From: Actinomadura_C sp036008685
GTDB taxonomy: Bacteria > Actinomycetota > Actinomycetes > Streptosporangiales > Streptosporangiaceae
Assembly (NCBI GenBank): GCA_036008685.1
Contig: DASYNF010000260.1
Span: forward strand, 1-64,000
DNA length: 64,000 nucleotides
Reading direction: 5' to 3'
Positions 62,834 through 64,000 of the stretch are shown here, in pieces. The notes beneath the pieces are model-generated. The model had not been told where the DNA came from. It did no database searches and saw nothing but the letters and a program-made list of their open reading frames with translations. A program made the translations under genes and the position numbers. Positions within the stretch are counted from its first letter, which is position 1; the number at the start of each line of letters is the position of its first letter.

Positions 62834-63019
62834 TCACCAGCTCGACTTCGTGATCCCCGGCAGTTCACCGCGGTGCGCCATCTCCCGGAAGCAGATCCGG
62901 CACAGGCCGAACTTCCGGTAGACGGCGCGGGGGCGCCCACAGCGCGAGCACCGAGTGTAGGCGCGCACGTTGAACTTGGACTTGCGGCTAGCCTTGGCGA
63001 TCAGCGACTTCTTCGCCAT
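62834..63019 (-). CDS. rpsN: 30S ribosomal protein S14, type Z (zinc-binding)
   Basis: 61 residues with the zinc ligands Cys24, Cys27, Cys40 and Cys43 (CSRC ... CRIC), the short C+ form. C-terminal ELPGITKSSW is conserved. A Cys-less paralogue may exist elsewhere for zinc limitation, as in other actinobacteria. Confidence 0.97.
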   Translation of the reverse strand: MAKKSLIAKASRKSKFNVRAYTRCSRCGRPRAVYRKFGLCRICFREMAHRGELPGITKSSW

Positions 63020-63074
63020 CAGTTCTCCTTGTCGCGATCCTCAGCCGCCGCGAGCGGCGGCTGCAATGGAAGCC

Positions 63075-63656
63075 TCAGGCTTCCTTGAAAGGGAAGCCCA
63101 GGAGCTTCAGGAGCGCCCGGCCCTCTTCGTCGGTCGTAGCCGTGTTGACGAGGGTGATGTCCATGCCACGCTGCCGGTCCGCCTTGTCGGGGTCGACCTC
63201 GTGGAACATCACCTGCTCGGTCAGCCCGAACGTGTAGTTGCCATGGCCGTCGAACTGCTTCGGCGACAGGCCGCGGAAGTCACGGATCCGGGGCAGCGCC
63301 AGCGACAGCAACCTGTCGAGGAACTCCCACATCCGGTCTCCGCGCAGCGTCACGTGCGCACCGATCGGCATGCCCTCACGCAGCTTGAACTGCGCGATGG
63401 ACTTCTTGGCCCGGTTCACGGCCGGCTTCTGACCGGTGATCGCGGTCAGGTCGCGCACCGCGCCCTCGATCAGCTTGGCGTCGCGAGCGGCCTCGCCCAC
63501 ACCCATGTTGACCACGATCTTGGTCAACGTCGGGATCTGCATGACGTTGGCGTAGCCGAACTGCTCCTGCATGGCCTTCGCGATCTCGTCGCGGTAGCGC
63601 TGCTTGAGCCGCGGCCGAGCCCGCACGGCTTCTGTCTCAACACTGGTATCGGTCAT
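63075..63656 (-). CDS. rplE: 50S ribosomal protein L5
   Basis: 193 residues. Binds 5S rRNA and contacts P-site tRNA. IPTLTKIVVNMGVGEAARD, FKLREGMPIGAHVTLRG and DITLVNTATTDEEGRALL are standard. A variable N terminus of about 12 residues. The start overlaps the rplX stop by one base (TGATG). Confidence 0.97.
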   Translation of the reverse strand: MTDTSVETEAVRARPRLKQRYRDEIAKAMQEQFGYANVMQIPTLTKIVVNMGVGEAARDAKLIEGAVRDLTAITGQKPAVNRAKKSIAQFKLREGMPIGAHVTLRGDRMWEFLDRLLSLALPRIRDFRGLSPKQFDGHGNYTFGLTEQVMFHEVDPDKADRQRGMDITLVNTATTDEEGRALLKLLGFPFKEA

Positions 63657-63970
63657 CAGATTTCCTTGCCGCTACGGCGCGAGACGCGAACCTTCGTGCC
63701 GTCCTCGTCCACGCGGTAACCGACCCGGGTGCGCTTGCCGTCCTCGACCAGCATCACGTTGCTGACGTGGAGTGGCGCCTCCTTGGTGATCACGCCGCCC
63801 TGCTTGGCGCCGCGCGCACCCTGGTGGTCCACCTTGGTGTTCTTCTTCATGAGGTTGATGCCCTCGACGAGGACCCGCTGCGTGGCGGGGTTCACCGAGA
63901 TGACCTTGCCCTTGGCGCCCTTGTCCTTACCGGCGATGACGACGACCTCGTCGCCCTTCTTGACCTTCAT
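63656..63970 (-). CDS. rplX: 50S ribosomal protein L24
   Basis: 104 residues from the ATG at 63970 (a GTG one codon upstream is also possible); GGAGGTG lies about 7 bases before it. A KOW-motif protein (KKGDEVVVIAGKDKGAKGKV) that starts 50S assembly. The operon continues beyond the right edge, presumably with rplN. Confidence 0.96.
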   Translation of the reverse strand: MKVKKGDEVVVIAGKDKGAKGKVISVNPATQRVLVEGINLMKKNTKVDHQGARGAKQGGVITKEAPLHVSNVMLVEDGKRTRVGYRVDEDGTKVRVSRRSGKEI

Positions 63971-64000
63971 CACAACACCTCCGGCGCGAGCGAGATGATT

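Overview
The window is a high-GC actinobacterial chromosome segment. The run guaA, GMC oxidoreductase, guaB3, guaB, DUF5319, rsdA, sigD, groEL, groES, tsaD-rimI-tsaB-tsaE, alr, nnr, acpS, glmS, glmM, rpsI-rplM, truA, rplQ-rpoA-rpsD-rpsK-rpsM-rpmJ-infA, map-adk-secY and the spc ribosomal genes follows the order known from Mycobacterium tuberculosis (about Rv3396c to Rv3462c) and other actinomycetes. The extra genes set into this backbone suggest a filamentous actinomycete, perhaps Streptosporangiales, but I cannot name a genus. No CRISPR array, tRNA, rRNA or insertion sequence was found.

Left part (1-10.6 kb): accessory genes. A truncated HNH nuclease gene (DUF222/13E12 type) runs in from the left edge. 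A small secreted repeat protein follows, then coxS-coxL-coxM encoding a molybdenum hydroxylase of the form II CO dehydrogenase type, closed by a good terminator. Next come a CDP-alcohol phosphatidyltransferase, a polytopic glycosyltransferase-like protein, a conserved protein of unknown function and a CoxG-like SRPBCC protein that probably belongs with coxSLM.

Middle part (10.6-37.3 kb): purine synthesis (guaA, guaB3, guaB), glpD, two related secreted M43 metalloproteases that bracket an aldehyde dehydrogenase/GMC oxidoreductase pair, the SigD-RsdA regulatory pair, and groES-groEL under a CIRCE operator. An intergenic region of about 1.1 kb follows, holding at most one small unrecognised ORF. 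Then come a phosphotransferase and a long minus-strand run with many 1-8 bp overlaps: tsaD, rimI, tsaB (tRNA t6A), tsaE, an alpha/beta hydrolase, alr, nnr and acpS.

Right part (37.3-64 kb): glmS and glmM (UDP-GlcNAc supply) flank two ABC transporter pairs, an HNH lipoprotein and a Gly/Ala-repeat protein. rpsI-rplM, a CAP-domain secreted protein and two tandem paralogous membrane proteins follow. After that come truA and the ribosomal protein/RNA polymerase alpha/secretion block, all on the minus strand. It is interrupted by a DUF1707 gene and a plus-strand HTH-like gene between map and infA. S4, L36 and S14 here are the zinc-binding (C+) forms.

I saw no clearly new multi-gene system. The best leads are the paired M43 proteases, the CxxCxxCxxxC GMC oxidoreductase, the duplicated guaA leader, the glpD palindrome and the paralogous membrane pair.
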